Assembly: GCA_042091375.1 (NCBI GenBank)
Contig: JBELHO010000022.1
Span: 1 to 50,182, forward strand
Source: JBELHO01 sp042091375
GTDB lineage: Bacteria > Pseudomonadota > Gammaproteobacteria > Enterobacterales > Alteromonadaceae
Direction of reading: 5' to 3'
DNA: 50,182 nucleotides
Within the stretch, counting starts at the first letter, position 1; every line of letters begins with the position of its first letter. Both the position numbers and the translations under genes were made by a program. A model generated the notes under the pieces. That model was not told the origin of the DNA, made no database searches, and saw only the letters and a list, made by a program, of their open reading frames with translations. Positions 35,078-44,204 of the stretch are shown here, one piece after another.

Positions 35078-36949
35078 ATGGCATTATTACAAATTGCTGA
35101 GCCCGGTCAAAGCACCACCCCGCATCAACACCGTTTAGCTGCAGGTATTGATCTAGGTACGACTAATTCGTTAATAGCAAGTGTGCAAAGTGGTTTAACG
35201 CAGACTATTTCTGACCATAAGGGTGATGATATATTGCCATCAATTGTCAGTTACCAACAAGACGTTACCTATGTGGGAGAGCAAGCCAGTCAGTTTTCTG
35301 TTGTTGATCCGAGTAATACTATTGTCTCAGCAAAACGGTTAATAGGCCGGTCATTAGTTGACATTGAACAAAAGTACCCTTCATTGCCATATCGATTTAC
35401 CGGTGATGAAAATCATCCTTGTATTATTACCCGCTCTGGTAAAGTTACACCTGAGCAAGTATCGGCTGAGCTATTGAGTGCACTGGCTGATCGTGCTGAA
35501 CAATCATTGGGAGGAGAGCTTGCTGGGGTAGTGATCACTGTGCCTGCTTATTTCGATGATGCACAGCGCCAGAGTACTAAGCATGCAGCTAAACTCGCTG
35601 GTCTATCTGTACTTAGGTTAATCAATGAACCCACAGCTGCGGCTGTGGCTTATGGCTTAGATAACGAACTGAACCCTCAACAAGGTGTCATAGCTGTCTA
35701 CGATTTAGGCGGAGGTACTTTTGATATATCGGTTTTACGACTAAATAATGGCGTATTTGAAGTTTTGGCAACTGGCGGTGATTCGGCTCTAGGCGGAGAT
35801 GACTTTGATGTTGCCATAGTTGAATATTTGATCAAAAAGTCTGGTTTACAAAGACCTTTATCTCATTCATTAGAGCGTCAATTGTTAGAGCAAGCTCGAC
35901 AAGCCAAAGAGCAGTTATCTGAGCAGGAAAGCTGTGAGGTGATATTGTCACTGGACAATGCCGAAACTTGGTCTACTAGTTTAACAAGAGTTATTTTCGA
36001 ACAGATAATTCATCCCTTGGTACATAAAACTATTCGCACCTGTCGACGAGCATTGAAGGATGCTCAGGTGTCAGTTGAAGACGTAAATGAAGTTGTTATG
36101 GTAGGTGGCTCTACAAGAGTGCCATTGGTTAGATCAGAAGTAGAAAAGAGCTTTAATAAACGTCCATTGACCTCGATTGACCCTGACAAGGTAGTTGCTA
36201 TGGGAGCCGCCATACAAGCAGATATTTTAGTAGGTAACAAACCTGACAGCGATATGCTGCTGCTTGATGTGATCCCCTTATCACTGGGTTTAGAGACAAT
36301 GGGTGGTCTAGTCGAAAAAGTCATTTCACGCAATACCACTATTCCGGTAGCTAAAGCACAAGAATTTACCACCTTCAAAGACGGTCAAACTGCAATGGCT
36401 GTTCATGTCTTGCAAGGCGAGCGAGAATTGGTTGACGACTGCCGTTCTTTGGCTCGTTTTGAATTGCGGGGAATTCCGCCAATGACCGCTGGTGCTGCAC
36501 ATATTAGAGTTACTTTTAAAGTCGATGCTGATGGGTTGTTAGCGGTGACTGCTATGGAGAAATCAACTGGTGTTGAAGCCAGTATAGAAGTGAAACCTTC
36601 ATTTGGTTTAGCTGAAGACGATATCAGCACAATGCTCAAGGCGTCGATGACCCATGCCGAAGATGATATGCAAGCTAGGATGTTACGCGAACAGCAGGTT
36701 GAAGCTTCTCGGGTGATTGAATCTATTCAGTCGGCGTTAATGGCAGATAGTCAATTACTTTCAGCTGATGAAGTTGATGCAATTAATCAGGCAATTATTG
36801 AATTGACACAGAGTGCACAAACTGATGTTGTTAGTAATATTGAGCAGGCTATTAACAAGCTTAATCAACTGACTGAAAAATTTGCCGAATTGCGAATGGA
36901 CTCATCTATTAAAACTGCTTTAGCGGGTCAATCTGTCGATCGTATTTGA
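35078..36949 (+). CDS. hscA: Fe-S assembly Hsp70 chaperone HscA
   Basis: The protein has 623 residues: an ATPase domain (AAGIDLGTTNSLIASVQSG; VYDLGGGTFDISVL; VMVGGSTRVPLVR) and a substrate-binding domain that grips the LPPVK motif of IscU. I chose the ATG at 35078 because MALLQIAEPGQS aligns with the E. coli start; an upstream in-frame start would overlap the hscB end region with no family match. Confidence 0.96.
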   Translation: MALLQIAEPGQSTTPHQHRLAAGIDLGTTNSLIASVQSGLTQTISDHKGDDILPSIVSYQQDVTYVGEQASQFSVVDPSNTIVSAKRLIGRSLVDIEQKYPSLPYRFTGDENHPCIITRSGKVTPEQVSAELLSALADRAEQSLGGELAGVVITVPAYFDDAQRQSTKHAAKLAGLSVLRLINEPTAAAVAYGLDNELNPQQGVIAVYDLGGGTFDISVLRLNNGVFEVLATGGDSALGGDDFDVAIVEYLIKKSGLQRPLSHSLERQLLEQARQAKEQLSEQESCEVILSLDNAETWSTSLTRVIFEQIIHPLVHKTIRTCRRALKDAQVSVEDVNEVVMVGGSTRVPLVRSEVEKSFNKRPLTSIDPDKVVAMGAAIQADILVGNKPDSDMLLLDVIPLSLGLETMGGLVEKVISRNTTIPVAKAQEFTTFKDGQTAMAVHVLQGERELVDDCRSLARFELRGIPPMTAGAAHIRVTFKVDADGLLAVTAMEKSTGVEASIEVKPSFGLAEDDISTMLKASMTHAEDDMQARMLREQQVEASRVIESIQSALMADSQLLSADEVDAINQAIIELTQSAQTDVVSNIEQAINKLNQLTEKFAELRMDSSIKTALAGQSVDRI

Positions 36950-37002
36950 TCATAGAGTAAATTAACAGTTAATCATAATATAAAATACAGTTAGGAAATG
37001 AG

Positions 37003-37341
37003 ATGCCACAAATTATATTTCTTCCTCATGAAGAGCTTTGTCCAGACGGAGCCGTTGTTGAAGCTGATACCGGAGAGAGTGTACTCAATGTCGCTTTGAA
37101 AAATGATATTGGCATTGAACATGCGTGTGAAAAAGTATGTGCTTGTACTACTTGTCACGTGATCATACGCGAGGGTTTTGACTCGGTCGAAGAAGGTGAT
37201 GAATTGGAAGACGACATGCTTGACAAGGCCTGGGGACTTGAGCCTGAATCCCGCTTGAGCTGCCAAGTTCGAGTCGCCGATGAAGATATGGTGGTAGAAA
37301 TACCTAAATATACCGTTAATATGGTGTCAGAGAATCATTGA
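37003..37341 (+). CDS. fdx: ISC-type [2Fe-2S] ferredoxin
   Basis: The protein has 112 residues. Cluster ligands Cys42, Cys48, Cys51 and Cys87 are in HACEKVCACTTC and RLSCQV, as in E. coli Fdx. It supplies electrons for cluster assembly. It ends the isc run in this window; iscX, next in E. coli, is not found. Confidence 0.97.
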   Translation: MPQIIFLPHEELCPDGAVVEADTGESVLNVALKNDIGIEHACEKVCACTTCHVIIREGFDSVEEGDELEDDMLDKAWGLEPESRLSCQVRVADEDMVVEIPKYTVNMVSENH

Positions 37342-37736
37342 TCCTGCAGGTGCTATATTGTTTAGAAAACTTAAAACTATATTTTATTAGTGTCTTAAGG
37401 CTTTTTATTTAGGTAGTTTTCTGATTGTTTTGTCTATTTTCTAGAATACTTATCACCTTATTATTGTTGTCATCAGTAATAAAAAGTCAGTAATATTATC
37501 TGTTGTCAGCCGTTACCTCGATGGGTAACTCATGATTATACTCCTATTAAAAAAGCTGAATTAGAGGCTAATTTACTGTCGCCCTATGCCCTAGAATAAT
37601 TTGTTTACCAGCCTTAATAACCACTATAAGTTGATGTTTTGTAATGATGTAATTCATAAATTTACATTGAGTGTCTTGGTTATTAATTTAAGTTGAATTG
37701 CAATGATAATAATTCGTATTATTATTGTGGTTATCA
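37342..37736. other. Spacer between fdx and the Fur-box operon
   Basis: 395 nt. It holds a weak 6-bp hairpin (GTTACC/GGTAAC at 37512-37529, no T-tract) and a Fur box at its right end. I see no gene and no clear terminator for the isc operon. Confidence 0.5.
37705..37723 (+). promoter_or_regulatory. Candidate Fur box
   Basis: The 19-bp window starts GATAAT and contains ATTAT near its end, matching the Fur consensus at 13 of 19 positions inside a longer AT palindrome (about 37702-37726). It lies 13 nt before the DUF3325-like start, suggesting repression by iron. Confidence 0.6.
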
Positions 37737-38081
37737 ATGGTGTCCAGTAGTCTTTTTTACCTTTTCGCAGCGCTTATTTTGTGGGGCAGCTGTTTACTGG
37801 TGTTTATTGCCAGTCCCAATCAAAAATTTGTCACTAAACGGCCTAATAAATTAATCAGTTGGTGCATTTTTGTGCTGTTTACTGTTGTCAGTTGTCTATT
37901 GCTCAGTTCGATATACTCAATGGTCATTGCCATTATTTTGTGTTTAGCACTTATCATCACTATGTGGTTAGCCATTATATTTTTACATGCTCATTGCCGT
38001 TTGACATTGCTGCCTTTCGCTGTGCTTGGCGCCATGACAATTAGCAGCTTAGTTGGTTTAGGAGAGTGGTATGTGGTCTAA
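37737..38081 (+). CDS. DUF3325-like small membrane protein
   Basis: About 114 residues and four predicted transmembrane helices (about 5-25, 42-62, 65-85, 90-110). The size, topology and neighbourhood fit DUF3325 proteins, found with DUF3649 and PepSY genes next to siderophore uptake systems. No function is established. The ATG at 37737 was chosen over an upstream in-frame TTG at 37725 that lies in the Fur box; neither has a good ribosome binding site. It overlaps the next gene by 11 nt. Confidence 0.65.
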   Translation: MVSSSLFYLFAALILWGSCLLVFIASPNQKFVTKRPNKLISWCIFVLFTVVSCLLLSSIYSMVIAIILCLALIITMWLAIIFLHAHCRLTLLPFAVLGAMTISSLVGLGEWYVV

Positions 38082-38325
38082 AACGTTAGCGGCATTAATT
38101 GCTGGTTGTTTGATTTCGATTTCTCTGATGCTCAACCTCAATTACATTTTACCTTTAGCGGTTGATACGCGTTTGTTAATTGGCTTGTTAGCAGCCTTTC
38201 CTCTTTGGGTTGCTGCTATGGTTTGGTGTTATGGCAGTCGCAGTGCTAAACAAGCATGGCGGCGTTGCGGTGGTTTATTAATGGTGTCGATTTTTTTTAA
38301 TAGTGTATTTATTTTGGTTAAGTGA
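38071..38325 (+). CDS. DUF3649-like small membrane protein
   Basis: 84 residues and three hydrophobic helices (about 5-25, 30-52, 65-82). The RSAKQAWRR...G stretch between the last two resembles DUF3649 proteins of iron-uptake loci. Its stop (TGA) overlaps the start of the broken PepSY gene (TGATG), so the three genes form an operon. Confidence 0.65.
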   Translation: MWSKTLAALIAGCLISISLMLNLNYILPLAVDTRLLIGLLAAFPLWVAAMVWCYGSRSAKQAWRRCGGLLMVSIFFNSVFILVK

Positions 38326-39907
38326 TGAATAAAGAATTTTTAAAGGGTATTACTGAAGCACATAGTTGGCTGGGATTAATTATTTCTGGTTTGTTGTTCG
38401 TGGTTTTCTTTGCCGGCGCAATCGCATTGTTCAGAGCTGAAATTACACAGTGGAGTATGTAACCACATTTTGCATTTAACCAAGGCGAATTTATCCCCCT
38501 AAGTGAAGCGATGGCAGTGGCTATAGAAGAGGTGCCTTTTGATGCTAAAGAGCATCTGTCTTTACTTATGCCAACTAAAAAAATGCCTTATTATCAGGCT
38601 TATGTCGATGTTATATACCAGCCTGGTGAAGAGGATCATGTTGCCTTTTACATTGATGCTGTTACTGGAGAAAAACTAACAACTATCGATAGCTTCTTTT
38701 TAGCCGATTTTCTGTATCAATTACACATTGATTTGAATCTACCCGCCGGTCAATATGTGATAGGTTTTGTCAGCCTATTTTTTTCTTTGCCATCACTTCT
38801 GGTATTTTAATCCACGCGAGAAAATTAACCGCTAATTTTTTTAAATACCGCGCTGAAAAACAAGGCCGTAGCAAGTTACTTGATATGCATAATGTTGTTG
38901 GCGTGATGAGTTTGCCATATACCCTGATGTATGCCTTAAGTGGCTTAATTTTTAATTTGGCAATTATTTATCAAATAACCTTTGCCGTTGTCTTGTATAA
39001 AGGCGATCAGCAAGCATTACTCGATGATGCTGGCTATCAGGCAGTTGAGCCGCAATGGCTCGATAAACCATGGAAAACTCCTGATATTGATCGTCTTTAT
39101 CAGCAAGTAAAGCAGCGCTATGGTTATCCTGCTGAGTTTGTTCGTATCTATAATTACGGTGATCAAGGTGCGGTTTTACAAATGTTTGGCAATAGTGAGT
39201 TAAGCCTTACTAAAGAGTATGAAGTTGCCTACAACTTGAATGATAATTCAATTTTGCTGGTCAAGGACGAGCAAAACCCCAATAGCCTAGTGAAAGGCTT
39301 ACATGTTTTAGCAACCTTACACTTTGGTCATTACGCTGGTTTTGATTTGCGGATACTTTACTTTGTTTTAGCCATGGGGGTATGTGCACTAATTATATCG
39401 GGTAACTTATTGTGGATAGAAAAACGCAGCCGTTTACGCAATCAATCTGCGCAGACTTTGCGGTTTATTAGTCATTTTACCTTGTGGAGTACAGGTGGTG
39501 TTATCTTAGCTACTGCCGTAGCTTTTTTGGTTGAACGTTTGCTCCCTGCGAGTTGGGCCGATAGAAGTGATCACATGGTGGTCAGTTTTATTATGTCTTT
39601 AGTCGTTGTGGCGCTGAGTTTAGTGATCAACCACGATAAGAAGCGGTTTTTAGCTTGGTTACTCATTTTGTCATCATGCATATTAGTGGCAGTGATTGCC
39701 GCTGATTGGCTACTTTTTGCTGAGCAAATACTGGTGTTGACTCAACAAGGTGTAATGGTTGTGGTCGCTACAGAAATAGTATTGTTGATTGTTGCATTTG
39801 TTTTACTGTTAACAGGAAAAAAATTATTACACCAACAGCAAAGCAATGATCTGCTTGCCGAGCAAGTAGCGCATTCTAGATACGCTGATGAAGTTAAATT
39901 AATTTAG
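38325..39907 (+). pseudogene. PepSY-associated membrane protein, disrupted by a stop and a frameshift
   Basis: Three pieces add up to one PepSY-type inner-membrane protein of about 528 codons. Piece 1 (38325-38462) gives the first helix (MNKEFLKGITEAHSWLGLII) and stops at TAA 38460-38462. Piece 2 continues in the same frame to 38810 with a PepSY-like segment (PYYQAYVDVIYQPGEEDHVA). The frame then shifts at the T-run 38778-38784 (seven Ts; eight would restore the frame to FAITSGILIHARK), and piece 3 runs to 39907 with further helices. The TAA could come from CAA by one C-to-T change. PepSY proteins of this kind are linked to siderophore reduction or uptake. It is a true pseudogene or two sequencing errors; the second is less likely because two independent lesions are needed. 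Confidence 0.8.
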
Positions 39908-39935
39908 ATATTTTGCACAGCCTGTTACTCATGGT

Positions 39936-39961
39936 GTGGTGATCACAATTGAGATCACCAC
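39936..39961. repeat. 9-bp hairpin after the PepSY gene
   Basis: Perfect arms GTGGTGATC and GATCACCAC with an 8-nt loop. No T-tract follows, so it is not a standard intrinsic terminator. Confidence 0.6.
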
Positions 39962-40061
39962 AAATGTCAATAATCACCATATACTCAAATCAAACTATTC
40001 AAGTTTGCCTAATACATTTATGATATATTAATTATTATCTTGCAGCTGATTGTTTAATCTA

Positions 40062-40466
40062 ATGGACAAAGAAAACCCGTACCTTAATAACCCTTTACAT
40101 GGGGTAAAATTAGAGTTGGTATTAAATCATTTAGTTGATCACTACGGTTGGGAAATACTCGCCGCCTATATGAACATCAATTGCTTTAAAACTAAGCCAA
40201 CCATCGCTTCTAGTGTTAAGTTTTTAAAAAAAACTGACTGGGCGAGAGAAAAAGTAGAAGCCTTTTATTTATATCAGTACCACAGTTTACCAAAGGCCGA
40301 TGATCAGCAGTTTTTACTTCCTCCTCGGGAACGCATTATTCCGCCTGGTATTACGCCAAGGCCACCACGTGAATTGAGTTTTGAAGATGCTGAACGAATT
40401 CGCAGCAAAAAAGCAAAAATTAATCGTCAACGCAGTTCCAATAAAAACAATCCTTGGGGAGAATAG
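40062..40466 (+). CDS. VF530 family (DUF2132) DNA-binding-like protein
   Basis: The protein has 134 residues. The core (NPLHGVKLELVLNHLVDHYGWEILAAYMN, then FLKKTDWAREKVEAFYL) matches the VF530 family, first described from a Vibrio fischeri structure with a DNA-binding-like fold. A basic, Pro/Arg-rich C-terminal tail (about residues 80-134) is extra. The start at 40062 (ATG) is preferred over an in-frame TTG four codons earlier. It is a single gene with its own terminator. Confidence 0.85.
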   Translation: MDKENPYLNNPLHGVKLELVLNHLVDHYGWEILAAYMNINCFKTKPTIASSVKFLKKTDWAREKVEAFYLYQYHSLPKADDQQFLLPPRERIIPPGITPRPPRELSFEDAERIRSKKAKINRQRSSNKNNPWGE

Positions 40467-40480
40467 CCCAAGGTGCTTTT
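40452..40480 (+). terminator. Intrinsic terminator overlapping the VF530-like gene end
   Basis: 7-bp stem CCTTGGG / CCCAAGG with the stop codon inside the loop, followed by GCTTTT. The T-tract is short. Confidence 0.5.
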
Positions 40481-40569
40481 GGCCAGAGAAGTCTGGCTAT
40501 CGTTTATGGATTATTGTTTGACAAACTAAGGTATGTGTCGCGAGTATTACCATATATTTTTAAGGGTAT

Positions 40570-41175
40570 TTATTGATTTTCTTCAACGAGATCATTGATC
40601 ACTTGCTCTATCCCAAGTTTGTTAATACGACTGTTAAATTCAGCTTGTTTAGTGGTTAACAAAGAAATCCCTTCAACTACTAAATCATATGCCTTCCATT
40701 GCAGTGTTTTGGTGTTTTTTCTCATTTGGAAAATTAAATCAACGGGTAATTCTTTACTCTCTAGAATTTTTGCGCTGATCGAAGCGTACTTAGCTTGACT
40801 TGCTACCTTGCCTTGCTCAAAGATAACTTGTTGACCTTTATATTGGGTTAGGGCACTGGCATAGGTTCGCACTAAATATTGTTTCATCGCGGCAACAAAT
40901 TGTTCGCGTTGACTTTTGTTGGATTTTTTAAGGTGCTTGCCTAAAATTTTATAAGAGGCATATCTGTGATCTATGATCGGCATCAGTTCTTGCTCTATAA
41001 TATCGTGCATTAACTCAGGAAATTTTTCGAGTTCTTGTCGATCTTTTGCTATGTGTTCAAATAACTTTAATCCCGTTTGTTCAACCAGCATAAAAGGATC
41101 TTGTGGGACCTCCTCAGCGATAGCAATTGAATTGACTTTCAACAGCAATAACAGTGTTAACAGCAGCGCTTTCAT
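40570..41175 (-). CDS. MlaC/Ttg2D-like periplasmic phospholipid-binding protein
   Basis: The protein has 201 residues: a signal peptide (about 1-20, ALLLTLLLLLKVNSIAIA) and an MlaC/Tgt2 domain (HDIIEQELMPIIDHRYASYKILGKHLKK). MlaC shuttles phospholipids between outer and inner membranes with MlaA and MlaFEDB. None of the other mla genes is adjacent, so this is a stand-alone paralogue or a displaced member. Confidence 0.82.
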   Translation of the reverse strand: MKALLLTLLLLLKVNSIAIAEEVPQDPFMLVEQTGLKLFEHIAKDRQELEKFPELMHDIIEQELMPIIDHRYASYKILGKHLKKSNKSQREQFVAAMKQYLVRTYASALTQYKGQQVIFEQGKVASQAKYASISAKILESKELPVDLIFQMRKNTKTLQWKAYDLVVEGISLLTTKQAEFNSRINKLGIEQVINDLVEENQ

Positions 41176-41520
41176 AGTTTTTCCTCAATCTTTATACTTC
41201 AAGGGTAGCTTATCGTTAGAAAATAGTCAGTGCTATTTTGCAAGTTAGCTAAAATTTAAAAAATTGTTGCATTACACTCAGCTACAAATACTATAAATTC
41301 GCATGAGCAATTTGCCTATTTTAAACTCGTTAAGTCGATTGGGTCATTGGTTTATTTAGTTTATTTGTTAATTAATCATTTGTATTGCTTATTCATTATT
41401 GCTTTACCTTAATTTTGTGCGCCCCTATTAAAAATAATAGATCGGTACTATTTACTTTTATTGGATATCCATTATTGTGTAAGCAGATTGTTGTTTTGAC
41501 CTAGGGTGAAGGAGAGTGGG
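41176..41520. other. Divergent spacer with no recognised feature
   Basis: 345 nt of AT-rich sequence between the MlaC-like gene (-) and the hydrolase gene (+). It must hold both promoters, but I see no clear consensus. GAAGGAGAG at about 41507-41515 is the ribosome binding site of the hydrolase. Confidence 0.5.
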
Positions 41521-42471
41521 ATGCTCAACAAATGGATTGTGTTTTTACTTTTCATTATATCGGTTGTTATTTGCGCCTATTTATTTACCCCTGGGGCTGC
41601 GTTGTTTAAATTTGGGGTGTTAACCGAGCGAAAAATTGCCGGTTTAGTGACCAAAAGCGTTATGTTATCTGAGGGTGAGGTCAGCTACCTCGAGGGCGGT
41701 GAGGGCAAAACCCTACTGTTACTTCACGGCTTTGGCGCTAATAAAGACAACTGGAATAGATTAGCTCGCCACTTAACCTCTGATTATCATGTTATTGCCC
41801 TCGATCTGCCGGGCTTTGGTGATAGTTTTAAAAATATCCAATTAGATTATGATCTGAATTCGCAAGTCACTAGGTTAAATGAATTCGTTAACAAATTAGA
41901 GTTAAATCCTTTACACATAGCAGGTAATTCCATGGGTGGCTATATTGCCGGTAATTATGCTGCGGCTTTTCCCGACAAAGTGATAAGTCTTTGGTTACTG
42001 AATCCATTGGGTGTTGGCCAAGCACCGGCGAGCGAAATGTTTACTATGCTCAGTGACAATAAACGGCCTGTGGTATTGGCGCAAACTAGAGCGCAATATC
42101 AACAACTGCTTTCTTATGTGTTTTATCAACCCCCTTATATTCCTGAAGTGTTTATTACTGAACTTGCCAATCAGGCACAAGCTAACTTCCCTTTGCATGC
42201 AAAAATTTTTGCTGATAATCATCAGTCAATTGCCGGGAGAATAACCTTTGCATCTCCTTTAGATCAAGTGTTAAAGCAATTTGCTAAACCTGTGTTAATC
42301 ACTTGGGGTGATCAGGACAGGATCCTTCACCCTGAGGGGGCATATTATCTCGAAGCGATATTGCCCAACGGCAAAGTGGTGATGATGGAGGACATAGGTC
42401 ATCTGCCTATGTTGGAGGCACCTGCTGCAACAGCCCAACAATTCATGCTTTTTCAGAAAGGTAGATCATAG
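41521..42471 (+). CDS. Membrane-anchored alpha/beta hydrolase
   Basis: About 316 residues. An N-terminal hydrophobic helix (about 4-24) anchors or exports it. The fold is the classic one: LLLHGFGANKDNWNRLARHL (oxyanion HG), the nucleophile elbow GNSMGG with Ser137, the acid Asp in WGDQDRILHPEG and His in IGHLPMLEAP. It may be a lipase or esterase; the substrate is unknown. The ATG at 41521 was chosen because AAGGAG lies about 8 nt upstream. Confidence 0.88.
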   Translation: MLNKWIVFLLFIISVVICAYLFTPGAALFKFGVLTERKIAGLVTKSVMLSEGEVSYLEGGEGKTLLLLHGFGANKDNWNRLARHLTSDYHVIALDLPGFGDSFKNIQLDYDLNSQVTRLNEFVNKLELNPLHIAGNSMGGYIAGNYAAAFPDKVISLWLLNPLGVGQAPASEMFTMLSDNKRPVVLAQTRAQYQQLLSYVFYQPPYIPEVFITELANQAQANFPLHAKIFADNHQSIAGRITFASPLDQVLKQFAKPVLITWGDQDRILHPEGAYYLEAILPNGKVVMMEDIGHLPMLEAPAATAQQFMLFQKGRS

Positions 42472-42728
42472 AATAATCATATCCCCATCTGGCTTGTTAA
42501 TGTCATCTGCTTGCTATAAAGCGTTTGACACTACAACCACTTACACGAGCTAAATACAATTGAGTGAACATCCCCATTATAATTGAAGGTTAACCAACCC
42601 GATTAATTGAGTTTCTTTGCCACAATTTGCTGAAGAAAAGTTTCAAAAAAAATACACATTAGTTTCATTTTTTCGACATCTGATAAATTAATAATCATCA
42701 ATATTTTTTGAATATCAAGCCCCTTAAT

Positions 42729-44095
42729 ATGCGTGATATAAAGTTTTTGTTAATTGCTCGCGGCAGTTCCCATATTAAGTATTTTTCTAAAATAGCAGAG
42801 AATACTAAACTCGATGTGAGTGTTGTTAAATCTAATAAAACACTGTTGAGAATAAGTGATTTTAAATTTTGGCAGCACACTAGTGAACTGGATATGAGCC
42901 AATATTTGCAGGCGCATTTTAATAAAAAACAGCGAAAGTTTCCGATGCTTAGCAAGCGTTTTATTGGCTCAGTTTATAAATTGTTTAGTCAATTTTTTAC
43001 TAAACTAGAGATTGTTAAGTATTGCGGAATTATTAACAGAATTAATAGTGACGTTGTTGGTGTCTGGAATGGACAAAAAATGCCAAGTGCAAATATTATT
43101 TATGCCGCTAAGTGTCTCAATAAATCTGTGGTATATTTTGAAAATGGTTTAATGCCTAATTCAACCGTTTGTGATTGGCAAGGCGTTAATTGGTGCAATA
43201 CCCTTCCTAAACAGCCGAATTTTTATTTGCAATACACTGATCTATTTTGTCAACTTCCCAGACAACTTGTAACAACGAAGCCGCTTATTAAAGCATCAGA
43301 CTCGCAGCAAACTTTACCAAACAAATATATTTTTGTGCCTTTTCAAGTGGAAACAGACAGTCAAATAATTAATCATTCGCCATGGATAAGCACTATGAAT
43401 CAATTTTGGCAACTCCTTGTCGATGTCCTTGAACAGTGCACTGATCTAGAATTAATGTTTGTCATCAAAGAGCATCCTTGTGAGAAAAAACGCTTTAAGT
43501 ATCTACATGACAAACACCCTAAAGTAATTTTCGTTAATCACTTAAGCACACAACAATTGATCGAAGGGGCTGCAGTGGTATTAACCATCAATTCAACCGT
43601 GGGCATAGAGTCCTTGTTATTTGATAAAAAATTATTGGTTTTGGGTAATGCGTTTTATAGTTTTCCTGGTATTAGTCAGCAGATAACAAATACAAAGCAG
43701 TTAATCGAGGTATTAAATGACCTAGATAATGTAACTTTTGATCAAGATATTCGACGNNNNNNNNNNNNNNNNNNNNNNNNNNNNNNNNNNNNNNNNNNNN
43801 NNNNNNNNNNNNNNNNNNNNNNNNNNNNNNNNNNNNNNNNNNNNNNNNNNNNNNNNTAATCGAGGTATTAAATGACCTAGATAATGTAACTTTTGATCAA
43901 GATATTCGACGGGGCTTTCTACACTTTTTACACAGGTACTATCTGCTCCCAGATCATTGGCAACAACCAGAAAAAAAACACTTTGATGCATTAGTTGAGC
44001 GCCTGATGGCAAGGGACCACCTAAGTCAATGTGTTTATGATGCCATAGACGATGCCGCTGTAATAAAAACATCGCAAGTTGAAAATGCAGCCTAA
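42729..44095 (+). CDS. Capsule polysaccharide synthesis protein, KpsS/KpsC-like (split by an artificial gap)
   Basis: Family marks are FENGLMPNSTVCDWQGVNW, FVPFQVETDSQI, VIKEHPCEKK and INSTVGIESLLFDKKLLVLG, typical of Kdo-transferase-like capsule proteins. The 55 nt at 43702-43756 are repeated exactly at 43857-43911 after 100 Ns. Removing the Ns and one copy joins the frame without a break (DIRRGFLHFLHRYYLLPDHW) and gives 403 residues ending at TAA 44093-44095. I chose the ATG at 42729 over an in-frame TTG at 42708; neither has a clear ribosome binding site. The acceptor glycan is unknown and no other capsule genes are near. Confidence 0.78.
43702..43911. repeat. 55-nt duplication flanking the second gap
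   Basis: Identical 55-nt sequence directly before (43702-43756) and directly after (43857-43911) the 100-N gap. This is the sign of two contigs whose ends overlap but were joined with a default spacer. Confidence 0.95.
43757..43856. other. Assembly gap (100 N)
   Basis: Exactly 100 Ns inside the KpsS-like gene. Since both flanks are the same 55 nt, the real distance is most likely minus 55 nt, that is, no missing sequence. Confidence 0.97.
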
Positions 44096-44119
44096 AAAAT
44101 ATCGGATTTTGTTAAACAA

Positions 44120-44148
44120 AAAAACCTCAAACACTGTTTGAGGTTTTT
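44120..44148. terminator. Bidirectional intrinsic terminator
   Basis: A 13-bp stem with core ACCTCAAAC / GTTTGAGGT and an ACT loop, with A- and T-tracts on its two sides. It separates the convergent KpsS-like and M13 peptidase genes. Confidence 0.88.
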
Positions 44149-44204
44149 CTCATTAGCAATCTGCTGAATATATTGACGTCATCGAATATATTAATTACGC
44201 ATGA

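Noticed and set aside
43702..43911. 55-nt repeat as a target-site duplication or transposon footprint
   Set aside because: Both copies abut a default 100-N spacer exactly and collapsing them restores a reading frame, so a contig overlap explains it fully.
43722..44072. Minus-strand reading frame across the second gap
   Set aside because: It is the shadow of the KpsS-like gene on the other strand and runs through Ns.
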